Shown here in pieces: positions 7,051 to 12,667 of a stretch of DNA of 14,550 nucleotides (positions within the stretch are counted from its first letter, which is position 1; each line of letters begins with the position of its first letter). The position numbers were made by a program, and so were the translations under genes. Source of the DNA: a bacterium (lineage in GTDB: Bacteria; UBP18; UBA7526); NCBI GenBank assembly GCA_030616365.1, contig JAUWXM010000021.1, positions 1 through 14,550 on the forward strand, written 5' to 3'. The notes beneath the pieces are model-generated. The model saw nothing but the letters and a program-made list of their open reading frames with translations. It had not been told where the DNA came from and ran no database searches.

Positions 7051-8021
7051 AAAGATTCATTCTTGTTGGATTGTTAATTCTTTTTATTGTTTATGGATGT
7101 GGCCAAAAATTTCCAAGCAAAAAAGAATTCTTAATGGATACTGAAGTAGAGATCGTCCTACCTCAGGGAAGCGAGGAGGATTTCGTCGCTGCCTTCAATG
7201 AGATAAAAAGAATTGAGAAATTAATGGATGTCCATAATCCAGAGAGTGAAATCTCCCGAGTTAATAGACTGGCCAGCAAGGAAGTAGTTCAGATTGGTGA
7301 GGAAATCTTCGAAATTTTAAAGGAATCCGTGGAATATAGTGTTCTCACCTCTGGGGCCTTTGATGTAAGCATTCGTCCCCTAAGTGCTCTCTGGGGAGAA
7401 AGGGGAAGGTTAAAAGAGGCACCAGCACTCAAAGAAATAGAAAATAAAAGATCTTTAGTAAATTATAAGGACATTATTTTGGACGAGAGAAAAGGAACAG
7501 TTAGGTTTGGAAAAGAAGGGATGGCTATAGATCTGGGAGGGGTGGCAAAGGGTTATGCTTTGGATCGGGTAATAAAGGCTTTAAAGAAAAAGGGAGTTAA
7601 AGAAGCACTCGTTAATGTTGGTGGAGATGTCCGAGTAATGGGGGAAAAGGTCTGGAAAATTGGTCTGCAGCACCCCAGAAAAGAGAACGAGGTTTTGGCA
7701 GTAATTAGACTAAAAGACCAAGCGATCGCAACCTCTGGCGATTATCAGAGATACTTTATTAAAGAGGGCAAAAGATACCATCATATTATCAATCCCGAGA
7801 CTGGTTATCCTGCCGTAGAATGTATTAGTGTAACCATTATCGGGCCAAGTGCTATTCAGACAGATATCCTTGCTACCGGTGTCTTCAGCTTAGGTCCAGA
7901 GAGGGGAATGAAATTGATAGAATTCCTAAAGAATGTTGAAGGGCTCATTATCGATGCTCAGGGAAAGGTTTTCCTTTCTTCCGGCCTAAAAGGAAAACTA
8001 CAAGTTAGCTCCAAAATCTAA
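7047..8021 (+). CDS. apbE: ApbE, FAD:protein FMN transferase lipoprotein
   Basis: ApbE uses FAD to attach FMN covalently to a Thr/Ser of target proteins such as the Rnf/Nqr subunits, outside the cytoplasmic membrane. The 324-residue protein starts with a lipoprotein signal (hydrophobic residues 4-17; lipobox VYGC with Cys18). Conserved ApbE motifs follow: DLGGVAKGYALD (162-173), VNVGGDVRVMG (189-199), ATSGDYQRYF (228-237), HHIINPETGYP (245-255) and the Mg-binding segment TDILATGVFSLG (272-283, with Asp273 and Thr277). All expected catalytic elements are present and the length is normal. It overlaps amrS by 4 nt. With rnfAB about 6 kb upstream, the likely clients are RnfG and RnfD, which are not visible here. 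Confidence 0.95.
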   Translation: MKRFILVGLLILFIVYGCGQKFPSKKEFLMDTEVEIVLPQGSEEDFVAAFNEIKRIEKLMDVHNPESEISRVNRLASKEVVQIGEEIFEILKESVEYSVLTSGAFDVSIRPLSALWGERGRLKEAPALKEIENKRSLVNYKDIILDERKGTVRFGKEGMAIDLGGVAKGYALDRVIKALKKKGVKEALVNVGGDVRVMGEKVWKIGLQHPRKENEVLAVIRLKDQAIATSGDYQRYFIKEGKRYHHIINPETGYPAVECISVTIIGPSAIQTDILATGVFSLGPERGMKLIEFLKNVEGLIIDAQGKVFLSSGLKGKLQVSSKI

Positions 8022-8057
8022 GAGTTCTGTTTTTTTATTCGCGTTTCCAAAAAAGAC

Positions 8058-8086
8058 TTGACATTTTAAAAAAAGTATGCCATATT
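8058..8086 (+). promoter_or_regulatory. Candidate promoter for the structured leader and small membrane protein
   Basis: TTGACA (8058-8063) is a perfect -35 box; CATATT (8081-8086) at 17-bp spacing matches four of six -10 positions. TATTAG (8083-8088) is an alternative at 19 bp. Transcription would start near 8093, just ahead of the hairpin series. Confidence 0.55.
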
Positions 8087-8097
8087 AGATACAGTGA

Positions 8098-8174
8098 ACC
8101 AAATGTCCAGCGAACATTTGGTGAACGCCAGAAGGGTGAAACCCCTAGGGAAGTATCCCCGAAGGGGATATCTT
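8098..8174 (+). promoter_or_regulatory. Structured 5' leader with three stacked hairpins
   Basis: Three hairpins lie in 77 nt. ACCAAATGT/ACATTTGGT (8098-8106 and 8114-8122) is a 9-bp stem with loop CCAGCGA. GGGT/ACCC (8134-8144) has a GAA triloop. AAGTATCCCC pairs with GGGGATATCTT (8151-8174), also with a GAA triloop and one bulged T. The last hairpin ends one base before the Shine-Dalgarno AAGGAGGTG (8176-8184) of the gene at 8192, so its folding could affect ribosome access. I do not recognise a known riboswitch consensus. Confidence 0.5.
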
Positions 8175-8191
8175 GAAGGAGGTGTTTTGAA

Positions 8192-8431
8192 ATGGAGAAA
8201 CTCGGTATTCTGGCAAATGTCTATCTCTATCGCATCCTGGGAATAATCTTCTTAGTGGTTGGTGCTCTCTACCTTCTTTCTCCCCGGACGATGAAGAAGC
8301 TTGATGAGATAGGAAAGAAGCTTATCTGGAAGGATGAGTGGAGCATTACCCATCGTATTGGTTTTGGGATTTTCTTCCTCATTGTGGGAATACTACTCTG
8401 CTATGCAGGCTTCGTTGTTCTGAAGAGATAA
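8192..8431 (+). CDS. Small two-TM membrane protein, unknown function
   Basis: A 79-residue protein that I do not recognise. Two hydrophobic helices are evident, about residues 10-29 (VYLYRILGIIFLVVGALYLL) and 57-75. A basic, amphipathic linker of about 27 residues separates them (PRTMKKLDEIGKKLIWKDEW and onward). The C-terminus is LKR. Translation is well supported: AAGGAGGTG lies seven bases before the ATG, a TTGACA promoter and structured leader precede it, and a strong terminator follows 20 bp after the stop, making it a self-contained single-gene unit. Function cannot be inferred; the positive linker suggests it faces the cytoplasm, leaving both termini outside. Confidence 0.75.
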   Translation: MEKLGILANVYLYRILGIIFLVVGALYLLSPRTMKKLDEIGKKLIWKDEWSITHRIGFGIFFLIVGILLCYAGFVVLKR

Positions 8432-8449
8432 AAGAAAAAGATAAAAAAC

Positions 8450-8477
8450 AAAAGCCCCCCTTTAAGGGGGGCTTTTC
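8450..8477. terminator. Strong bidirectional intrinsic terminator
   Basis: AAAAGCCCCCC (8450-8460) and GGGGGGCTTTT (8466-8476) form an 11-bp perfect stem with a TTTAA loop, A-rich on the left and T-rich on the right. It can stop transcription of the 79-residue protein gene from the left and of the minus-strand foldase gene from the right. Confidence 0.88.
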
Positions 8478-8478
8478 T

Positions 8479-8565
8479 ATTATGACGACGCGCTTCGCTT
8501 GCCTCGTCTACTAAAGATGCGGAGGAATAACAAAGTTCTTCGCAAAGCGAAGGCATCTTTATTAT
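8479..8565 (+). repeat. Structured repeat element, copy A
   Basis: The unit is bounded by ATTAT on both sides. Hairpin 1 is GACGA/TCGTC (8484-8488, 8504-8508) around the 15-nt loop CGCGCTTCGCTTGCC. After TACTA, stem 2 is AAAGATGC/GCATCTTT (8513-8520, 8553-8560). It encloses GGAATAACAAAGTT-type core sequence and an inner hairpin CTTCGC-AAA-GCGAAG (8538-8552). Copy B abuts it and shares the ATTAT at 8561-8565. Confidence 0.85.
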
Positions 8566-8649
8566 GACGACGCGCTTCGCTTGCCCCCTCTACTAAGAAA
8601 GCCCGAATAACAAGGTTCTTGCCGCTTTGCGGCAAGGCTTTCTTATTAT
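8561..8649 (+). repeat. Structured repeat element, copy B
   Basis: Same layout as copy A, but with stem 2 AAGAAAGC/GCTTTCTT (8595-8602, 8637-8644), core GAATAACAAGGTT, and inner hairpin CTTGCCGC-TTT-GCGGCAAG (8618-8636). In hairpin 1 the left arm is GACGA (as in A) but the right arm is CCCTC (as in C), so this stem cannot pair: the copy looks like a recombinant of the two types. It ends 7 bp before the stop codon of the minus-strand foldase gene. Confidence 0.85.
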
Positions 8650-8655
8650 TCCTGT

Positions 8656-10062
8656 TTAGTCTCTTAGAGGATAAATCTTGATTTTTGCCTTTTGGTATAA
8701 ATCTTGATACCATTGATTATAGACCATTACTCTTTGCTTTTGAATGAAGTCTCTACTAAAGGCCTCTTTTTCTTGACCGAATCTTTCTTCATCTATTTCT
8801 TTTCGTTTAATCAGTCTAATGATGTAATAACCACCCCTTCCCTTTAGCGGGCCTTTTATTTCATCCACTTTGAGGCCGAAGGCCTCCTCTTCAATCTGTC
8901 GGGGTAAATTACTTTCCCCGCGCTTAAAAAGACCGGTTCCTTTAACCTCCAAAGAGAACCTTTTAGCTAAGATCCCTAACTCCTCTTTTGCTATTTCCTT
9001 TGTTATTTCTTGAGCCCTTTCTTTAGCGATCTTCCATCCCCTTTCTTCTTTTAAAGTTCTTTTTATTCTCTCTCTTACTTCTTCTAACGGTGGGATATGA
9101 GATTCTTTCCTTTCCTCTAACTTGATGATGTGGTAGCCAAACCTACTTCTCACCGGGCGAGATATCTGTCCCTCTTTTAATCTCAAGGCCGCCCTTTCAA
9201 ACTCAGGCACCATATCTCCCTTTTTAAAGAAGCCCAGATCTCCACCCTTTTCCTTGCTTGGGCATTGGGAGAATTCTTTGGCCAGCTTCTCAAAATCCTC
9301 TCCCTCTTTCAATCTCTTTTTTATCTCCTTTATTTTTTCTGAGGCCTCTTCTCTTTCTCCCTTAATCAGGATATGCCTTACTCTTATCTTCTCTGGTATC
9401 CGGTAACCCTCTTTATGCTTCTGGTAGTATTCTTCTATCTTTTCTTCCTCTTCGATCTTTATTTCCCTTCCCGGTTTTACGAGAAGATATTCAATCTCTA
9501 TCTCTTCATTTTCCTTCAGATACTCATTCCTTATTTCCTCTTCACTCACCTTTGCTTCCTCTAAGATTCGCTTCTCAAGTTTTACTATTGCGAGATCCTT
9601 TCTTATCCCTTCCTCCAATTCTTTGGGAGTAATCCTGAGATATTCTAGGACATTAAAGTAAACCTCTTTGTCAAATCTACCTTCCCTTTGGAAGGCAGGG
9701 AAGCTCTTTAATTTTTCTCGTAATTCCTCATCGCTTACTCTTATCTTCTCCCTCTTCGCTTCCTGAAGAAGGAGCGCTCTTCTAATCAAGTTGTTTACCG
9801 CCGCTTCCTCTAGGTTCAGAATCTTCGCCATTCTTTCATCGAATGCATCCCCCATCCTTTCTTGCATCTCCCGGTAGAGTCTCTCAACTTCTTTGTAATA
9901 AACCTCTCTTGTGATCCCCTTCCCGTTTACCGAAGCAACCAGGCCTATCTCCCTTTCGCGCAATCCCCCTGTGCCCCACCAGATAAAGGCCGGAATAATT
10001 AAAATGATGGTAATCCAAAGAATCCTTCTTGCCCTTCTGCGCATGATCTTGAGCATTACCAT
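8656..10062 (-). CDS. Membrane-anchored parvulin foldase (PpiD/SurA-like)
   Basis: A 468-residue SurA/PpiD-type peptidyl-prolyl isomerase, expected in the periplasm and tethered to the inner membrane. Residues 13-29 form one transmembrane helix after a basic N-terminus (MRRRARR), without a lipobox. A SurA_N-like chaperone region follows (about 42-180, starting SVNGKGITREVYY). A parvulin domain (about 226-316) contains VRHILIK (His230), GGDLGFFKKGDMVPEFE and FGYHIIKLEERK (His311), so its core motifs are intact. Residues 375-420 (GLFKRGES...GGYYIIRLIKRKE) look like a second, degenerate rotamase half. The protein is extremely rich in Glu, Lys and Arg. The minus-strand start has AAGGAGGT (10068-10075) at good spacing. 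It is the only gene on this strand and is flanked by direct repeat copies B and C. Confidence 0.88.
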   Translation of the reverse strand: MVMLKIMRRRARRILWITIILIIPAFIWWGTGGLREREIGLVASVNGKGITREVYYKEVERLYREMQERMGDAFDERMAKILNLEEAAVNNLIRRALLLQEAKREKIRVSDEELREKLKSFPAFQREGRFDKEVYFNVLEYLRITPKELEEGIRKDLAIVKLEKRILEEAKVSEEEIRNEYLKENEEIEIEYLLVKPGREIKIEEEEKIEEYYQKHKEGYRIPEKIRVRHILIKGEREEASEKIKEIKKRLKEGEDFEKLAKEFSQCPSKEKGGDLGFFKKGDMVPEFERAALRLKEGQISRPVRSRFGYHIIKLEERKESHIPPLEEVRERIKRTLKEERGWKIAKERAQEITKEIAKEELGILAKRFSLEVKGTGLFKRGESNLPRQIEEEAFGLKVDEIKGPLKGRGGYYIIRLIKRKEIDEERFGQEKEAFSRDFIQKQRVMVYNQWYQDLYQKAKIKIYPLRD

Positions 10063-10078
10063 AACTTACCTCCTTGCA

Positions 10079-10183
10079 ACCACAGAGGTCACAGAGTTAT
10101 AACACAGAGTTCGCAGAGAACAACATAAAAATCACAGAACTTCTCTGTGTTCTCATTAGTTTCTCTTCTGTGTTCTCTGTGGT
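10079..10183. repeat. CACAGAG-type palindromic repeat upstream of the foldase gene
   Basis: The ends ACCACAGAG (10079-10087) and CTCTGTGGT (10175-10183) are exact inverted repeats. The interior holds repeated CACAGAG units on the left and CTGTGTTCTC units on the right, so the whole stretch folds as one long imperfect palindrome. It fills the foldase 5' region and abuts structured repeat copy C. Similar CACAGAG palindromes are widespread in some candidate-phylum and planctomycete genomes (recollection, not searched). Confidence 0.7.
10096..10123 (-). promoter_or_regulatory. Possible promoter for the foldase gene within the palindromic repeat
   Basis: On the minus strand TTGTTC (10118-10123) and TATAAC (10096-10101) are separated by 16 bp and lie about 35 bp before the start codon. 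It is the only reasonable match near the start. It lies inside the CACAGAG repeat, so the element itself may supply transcription. Confidence 0.35.
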
Positions 10184-10272
10184 ATTATGAGGGCGCGCTT
10201 CGCTTGCCCCCTCTACTAAGAAAGCCCGAATAACAAGGTTCTTGCCGCGAAGCGGCAAGGCTTTCTTATTAT
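10184..10272 (+). repeat. Structured repeat element, copy C
   Basis: Nearly identical to copy B and in the same orientation. The differences are GAGGG in place of GACGA, restoring pairing of hairpin 1 with CCCTC (10189-10193, 10209-10213), and GAA instead of TTT in the inner loop (10249-10251). Stem 2 is AAGAAAGC/GCTTTCTT (10218-10225, 10260-10267). ATTAT borders it on both sides. Confidence 0.85.
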
Positions 10273-10303
10273 ATCCCCTTCTTAAAATTTTTGCAAGAAA
10301 AAC

Positions 10304-10332
10304 TTGCTAATTTCAAAAACCTCTGGTATGAT
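10304..10332 (+). promoter_or_regulatory. Candidate extended -10 promoter of the mre operon
   Basis: TTGCTA (10304-10309), a 17-bp spacer and TATGAT (10327-10332), with TGG directly before the -10 hexamer (extended -10 TGN). Transcription would start near 10339, giving an mreB leader of about 130 nt. Confidence 0.6.
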
Positions 10333-10346
10333 AGCACTAAAGAGAA

Positions 10347-10430
10347 GGGTAACAAGGGTAGCAAGGGTGATAAGGGCGGCAAGGGTTTAAACCCGTGTCA
10401 CCCCTGTGCCTCTTGTTTCCCCTGTAACCC
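10347..10430 (+). repeat. 84-bp imperfect palindrome in the mreB leader
   Basis: An imperfect inverted repeat is exactly centred on GGGTTTAAACCC (10383-10394) and runs from GGGT at 10347 to ACCC at 10430. The left arm is built of AAGGG/CAAGGG units and the right arm of CCCCTGT/CTTGTTTCCCC units. It should form a long stem in the mRNA leader. An open frame runs through it into mreB (from ATG 10291) but would add a non-conserved Gly/Lys/Cys-rich segment, so I treat it as untranslated. Confidence 0.65.
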
Positions 10431-10470
10431 ATGGGCTAAACTTCTATTTTCTGATAAAAGGAGGAGGAAA

Positions 10471-11511
10471 ATGTTATTCGATTGGTTTTTAGGAATATTC
10501 TCTAACGATGTGGCCATCGATCTGGGAACCTCTACCACCCTGGCCTATATCAAGGGCCAGGGAATTATTTTAAGGGAACCAAGTGTGGTGGCCATCCTGA
10601 AGGAGACGGGCAAGGTAGTGGCGGTGGGAAGCGATGCCAAAAGGATGTTGGGAAGGACCCCGGCCAATATCGTAGCCATCAGACCCATGAAGGACGGGGT
10701 GATCGCCGACTTTGAGATCACAGAAGAGATGCTACGCTACTTCATTACCAAGGCCCATAAGAGAAAGGTCCTGGTGAGGCCCCGGATTATCGTCTGCGTT
10801 CCCTTAGGGATAACCGGGGTGGAGAAGAGAGCGGTGGAAGAATCCGCCCGGCAGGCAGGAGCCAGAGAGGTCTATCTTATTGAGGAGCCTATGGCCGCCG
10901 CCATTGGAGCCGGACTCCCCATTGCTGAACCCGCGGGAAATATGATTGTAGATATTGGTGGGGGCACCTGTGAGGTAGCGGTAATCTCATTGGGAGGAAT
11001 CGTCTGTCATCGCTCGATTCGCGTAGCTGGGCATGAGATGGATGAGGCCATTATGGCCTATCTTAAGAAGACCTATAACCTGGCGGTTGGAGAACATACT
11101 GCAGAGGAGATTAAAATAAGGATTGGAAGCGCCTACTCCTTAAAAGAGGAACTCACCCTGGAGGTGAAGGGAAGGGACCTGATAGCAGGTTTGCCCAAGA
11201 CAGTGCCCGTCACTTCCCAGGAGATAAGAAAAGCCTTACAAGAAACTTTAAGGGCCATTATGGAGGCGGTGAAGAGCACCCTGGAACGCACCCCACCAGA
11301 GCTATCCGCAGACATCATGGAGAGAGGAATTATCTTAGCAGGCGGGGGAGCCATGCTCCGGGGAATGGATAGGCTACTCTCTGAGGAGACCGGGCTTCCC
11401 GTTAATCTCGATGAAGATCCCTTATCTACGGTTGTTCTGGGAACGGGCAAGGTCCTGGATGAACTGGATACCCTAAAGCATATTCTAGCTCCTATGCGTC
11501 ACCGCTACTGA
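10471..11511 (+). CDS. mreB: MreB, rod-shape actin homologue
   Basis: MreB forms membrane-associated filaments that direct lateral cell-wall synthesis. The 346 residues match the family length. The N-terminus MLFDWFLGIFS is a short hydrophobic/amphipathic membrane anchor. Actin-fold nucleotide motifs are phosphate 1 DLGTS (17-21), the hinge LIEEPMAAAIGAG (136-148), phosphate 2 DIGGGT (161-166), and the adenosine motif LAGGGAML (289-296). VPLGITGVEKRAV (110-122) is also characteristic. I chose the ATG at 10471 because GGAGGAGG (10460-10467) lies just upstream and the protein then aligns with MreB. The longer frame from 10291 runs through a palindromic repeat. It is the first gene of the mreBCD-mrdA cluster. 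Codons are slightly more GC-rich than in its neighbours. Confidence 0.97.
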   Translation: MLFDWFLGIFSNDVAIDLGTSTTLAYIKGQGIILREPSVVAILKETGKVVAVGSDAKRMLGRTPANIVAIRPMKDGVIADFEITEEMLRYFITKAHKRKVLVRPRIIVCVPLGITGVEKRAVEESARQAGAREVYLIEEPMAAAIGAGLPIAEPAGNMIVDIGGGTCEVAVISLGGIVCHRSIRVAGHEMDEAIMAYLKKTYNLAVGEHTAEEIKIRIGSAYSLKEELTLEVKGRDLIAGLPKTVPVTSQEIRKALQETLRAIMEAVKSTLERTPPELSADIMERGIILAGGGAMLRGMDRLLSEETGLPVNLDEDPLSTVVLGTGKVLDELDTLKHILAPMRHRY

Positions 11512-11700
11512 GAACGCAGATGCCGGATGCGCACAGCTTTCATCCGAGAGAGCATGAATATAAGGAAGCCTTTTGCTATCGCTCAAGAACCTTGTTTCTC
11601 GCTGTGCTCGAAATCAAGCAATGACCACAGATATCAGCGGATAAGCCTCAAGGTAAACGAAGTGCGTTGAGTATCAGCGTTAAATGAGCCCAAGCAGTAA
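11512..11700. repeat. Composite of degenerate structured-repeat pieces between mreB and mreC
   Basis: No gene is visible here. On the plus strand, CGGATG/CATCCG (11524-11529, 11541-11546) is followed by AGAGAGCAT (11547-11555), as in the hairpin at 1558. On the minus strand, AACAAGGTTCTTG (11584-11596) and AAGGCTTCCTTAT (11560-11572) match the core and the stem-2 end of copies B/C in the right order. Also on the minus strand, CTCAA/TTGAG (11647-11651, 11667-11671) encloses CGCACTTCGTTTACC, the family loop with three transitions. ATCAGCG also recurs three times up to 11831. The stretch looks like eroded insertions. Confidence 0.6.
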
Positions 11701-11809
11701 GCCCCGTTAGACTTTCTTATGCCCACCTTATTTAATAAAAAGAAAGTCAGGAATCACTTTATTTATTTAACTCCTAAAGAAAAACTTCTAATTAAAAGTC
11801 TAACGGGGT
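11701..11809. mobile_element. 109-bp MITE-like element M1 with 9-bp target duplication
   Basis: CCCCGTTAGACTTT (11702-11715) and AAAGTCTAACGGGG (11795-11808) are perfect 14-bp terminal inverted repeats. The flanks carry AAGCAGTAA at 11692-11700 and again at 11810-11818, a 9-bp target-site duplication. The AT-rich interior has no coding capacity but holds AAGAAAGTC (11740-11748), a further match to the left terminus. It lies in the mreC leader. The transposase that would move it is not in the window. Confidence 0.8.
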
Positions 11810-11835
11810 AAGCAGTAAAAGGAAATCAGCGTCTG

Positions 11836-12558
11836 ATGAAGAAGAAAGTTCTTGTTTTAGTTTTGCTTATTTTAGTATCCCTCTTTTTTTTGTTCTCTAA
11901 GAAGAGGGGTTCTAAATTAGAGGAAGGCCTAACTACCATTATTTACTTGCCAGCGAAGGTCCTGGCCAGGGCCCCTAAAGGCCCTCAAGAAGTTCCCTCC
12001 CAAGGAAGAGAGAGGTTCTTGCTTGAGATCGAAGAAGAGAATAAGAGGTTGCGCAGACTCCTCAACTTAAAGGAGCATTCCATCTATGAAGGCCTGGCCT
12101 CTTCTGTCATTGCCCGGGAGCCAAGCAACTGGTTTAATGCCCTCCTTCTTGATAAAGGAGAAGAGAGGGGAGTAAAGAAGGATTCTGTAGTAATTACCCC
12201 AGGGGGCCTGGTAGGAAGGGTAATTAAGGTGAATAAAAACTCCTCCCAGGCCTTACTCATCACCGATCCGGGAAGCGAGATCGGTGCTTTAGTTCAGAGA
12301 ACTAGAATCCAGGGGGTGATTCAGGGAAAGAAGAGGGACCTGATTTTGAAATACCTTCCCCTGGAGGCAGATGTCAGGGAGGAGGATTTAATTCTTACCT
12401 CAGGTTTAGAGGGCGGGCTCTTCCCTAAGGGTCTGGCCATAGGAAGGGTAAAGAAAATAGAATCCCCCCACCCCCAGGATCTCTTCTTGAAAATAATCGT
12501 TATTCCAGAGGTAAACCTGAGCAGCTTAGAAGAGGTCTTAATCCTTAAGACTCGATAA
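11836..12558 (+). CDS. mreC: MreC, rod-shape-determining scaffold protein
   Basis: MreC is a bitopic inner-membrane protein whose periplasmic part assembles into tubes that activate PBP2. The 240-residue protein has a short cytoplasmic MKKK, one transmembrane helix (about 5-20), a coiled coil (about 56-80, RFLLEIEEENKRLRRLLNL) and two beta-barrel halves. Typical MreC stretches are VIAREPSNWFNALLLDKGE (91-109), VVITPGGLVGRVIKV (118-132) and LTSGLEGGLFPKGLAIGRV (187-205). It is short for the family because the N-terminal linker and C-terminal tail are minimal. The Shine-Dalgarno (AAAAGGAAA, about 13 bp upstream) is weak. Upstream lies element M1, and downstream M2 begins immediately after the stop codon. 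Confidence 0.93.
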   Translation: MKKKVLVLVLLILVSLFFLFSKKRGSKLEEGLTTIIYLPAKVLARAPKGPQEVPSQGRERFLLEIEEENKRLRRLLNLKEHSIYEGLASSVIAREPSNWFNALLLDKGEERGVKKDSVVITPGGLVGRVIKVNKNSSQALLITDPGSEIGALVQRTRIQGVIQGKKRDLILKYLPLEADVREEDLILTSGLEGGLFPKGLAIGRVKKIESPHPQDLFLKIIVIPEVNLSSLEEVLILKTR

Positions 12559-12667
12559 ACCCCGTTAGAGATTAATAAGTAGTATATAAAAAGTACTTTT
12601 CATGTTTCTAATGGGGTGGATTTCTAACGGGATAAAATATGGTTTCTCGATCTATCTCTAACGGGGT
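12559..12667. mobile_element. 109-bp MITE-like element M2 between mreC and mreD
   Basis: ACCCCGTTAGAGAT (12559-12572) and ATCTCTAACGGGGT (12654-12667) are perfect 14-bp inverted repeats sharing CCCCGTTAGA with element M1, and the two elements have the same total length of 109 bp. Internal copies TCTAATGGGG (12607-12616) and TCTAACGGGA (12623-12632) add partial termini. No target duplication is visible at the flanks. The element starts directly after the mreC stop and its right end lies within the mreD reading frame. Confidence 0.7.

Noticed and set aside
8479..8649. CRISPR-like array from tandem repeats A and B
   Set aside because: Two adjacent units of about 85 bp without spacers, with internal hairpins and a dispersed third copy, do not form a repeat-spacer pattern.
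10291..10470. N-terminal extension of MreB by 60 residues from an upstream ATG
   Set aside because: The segment is encoded by a promoter region and an 84-bp palindrome, has no family similarity, and a strong Shine-Dalgarno precedes the ATG at 10471, which gives a normal MreB length.
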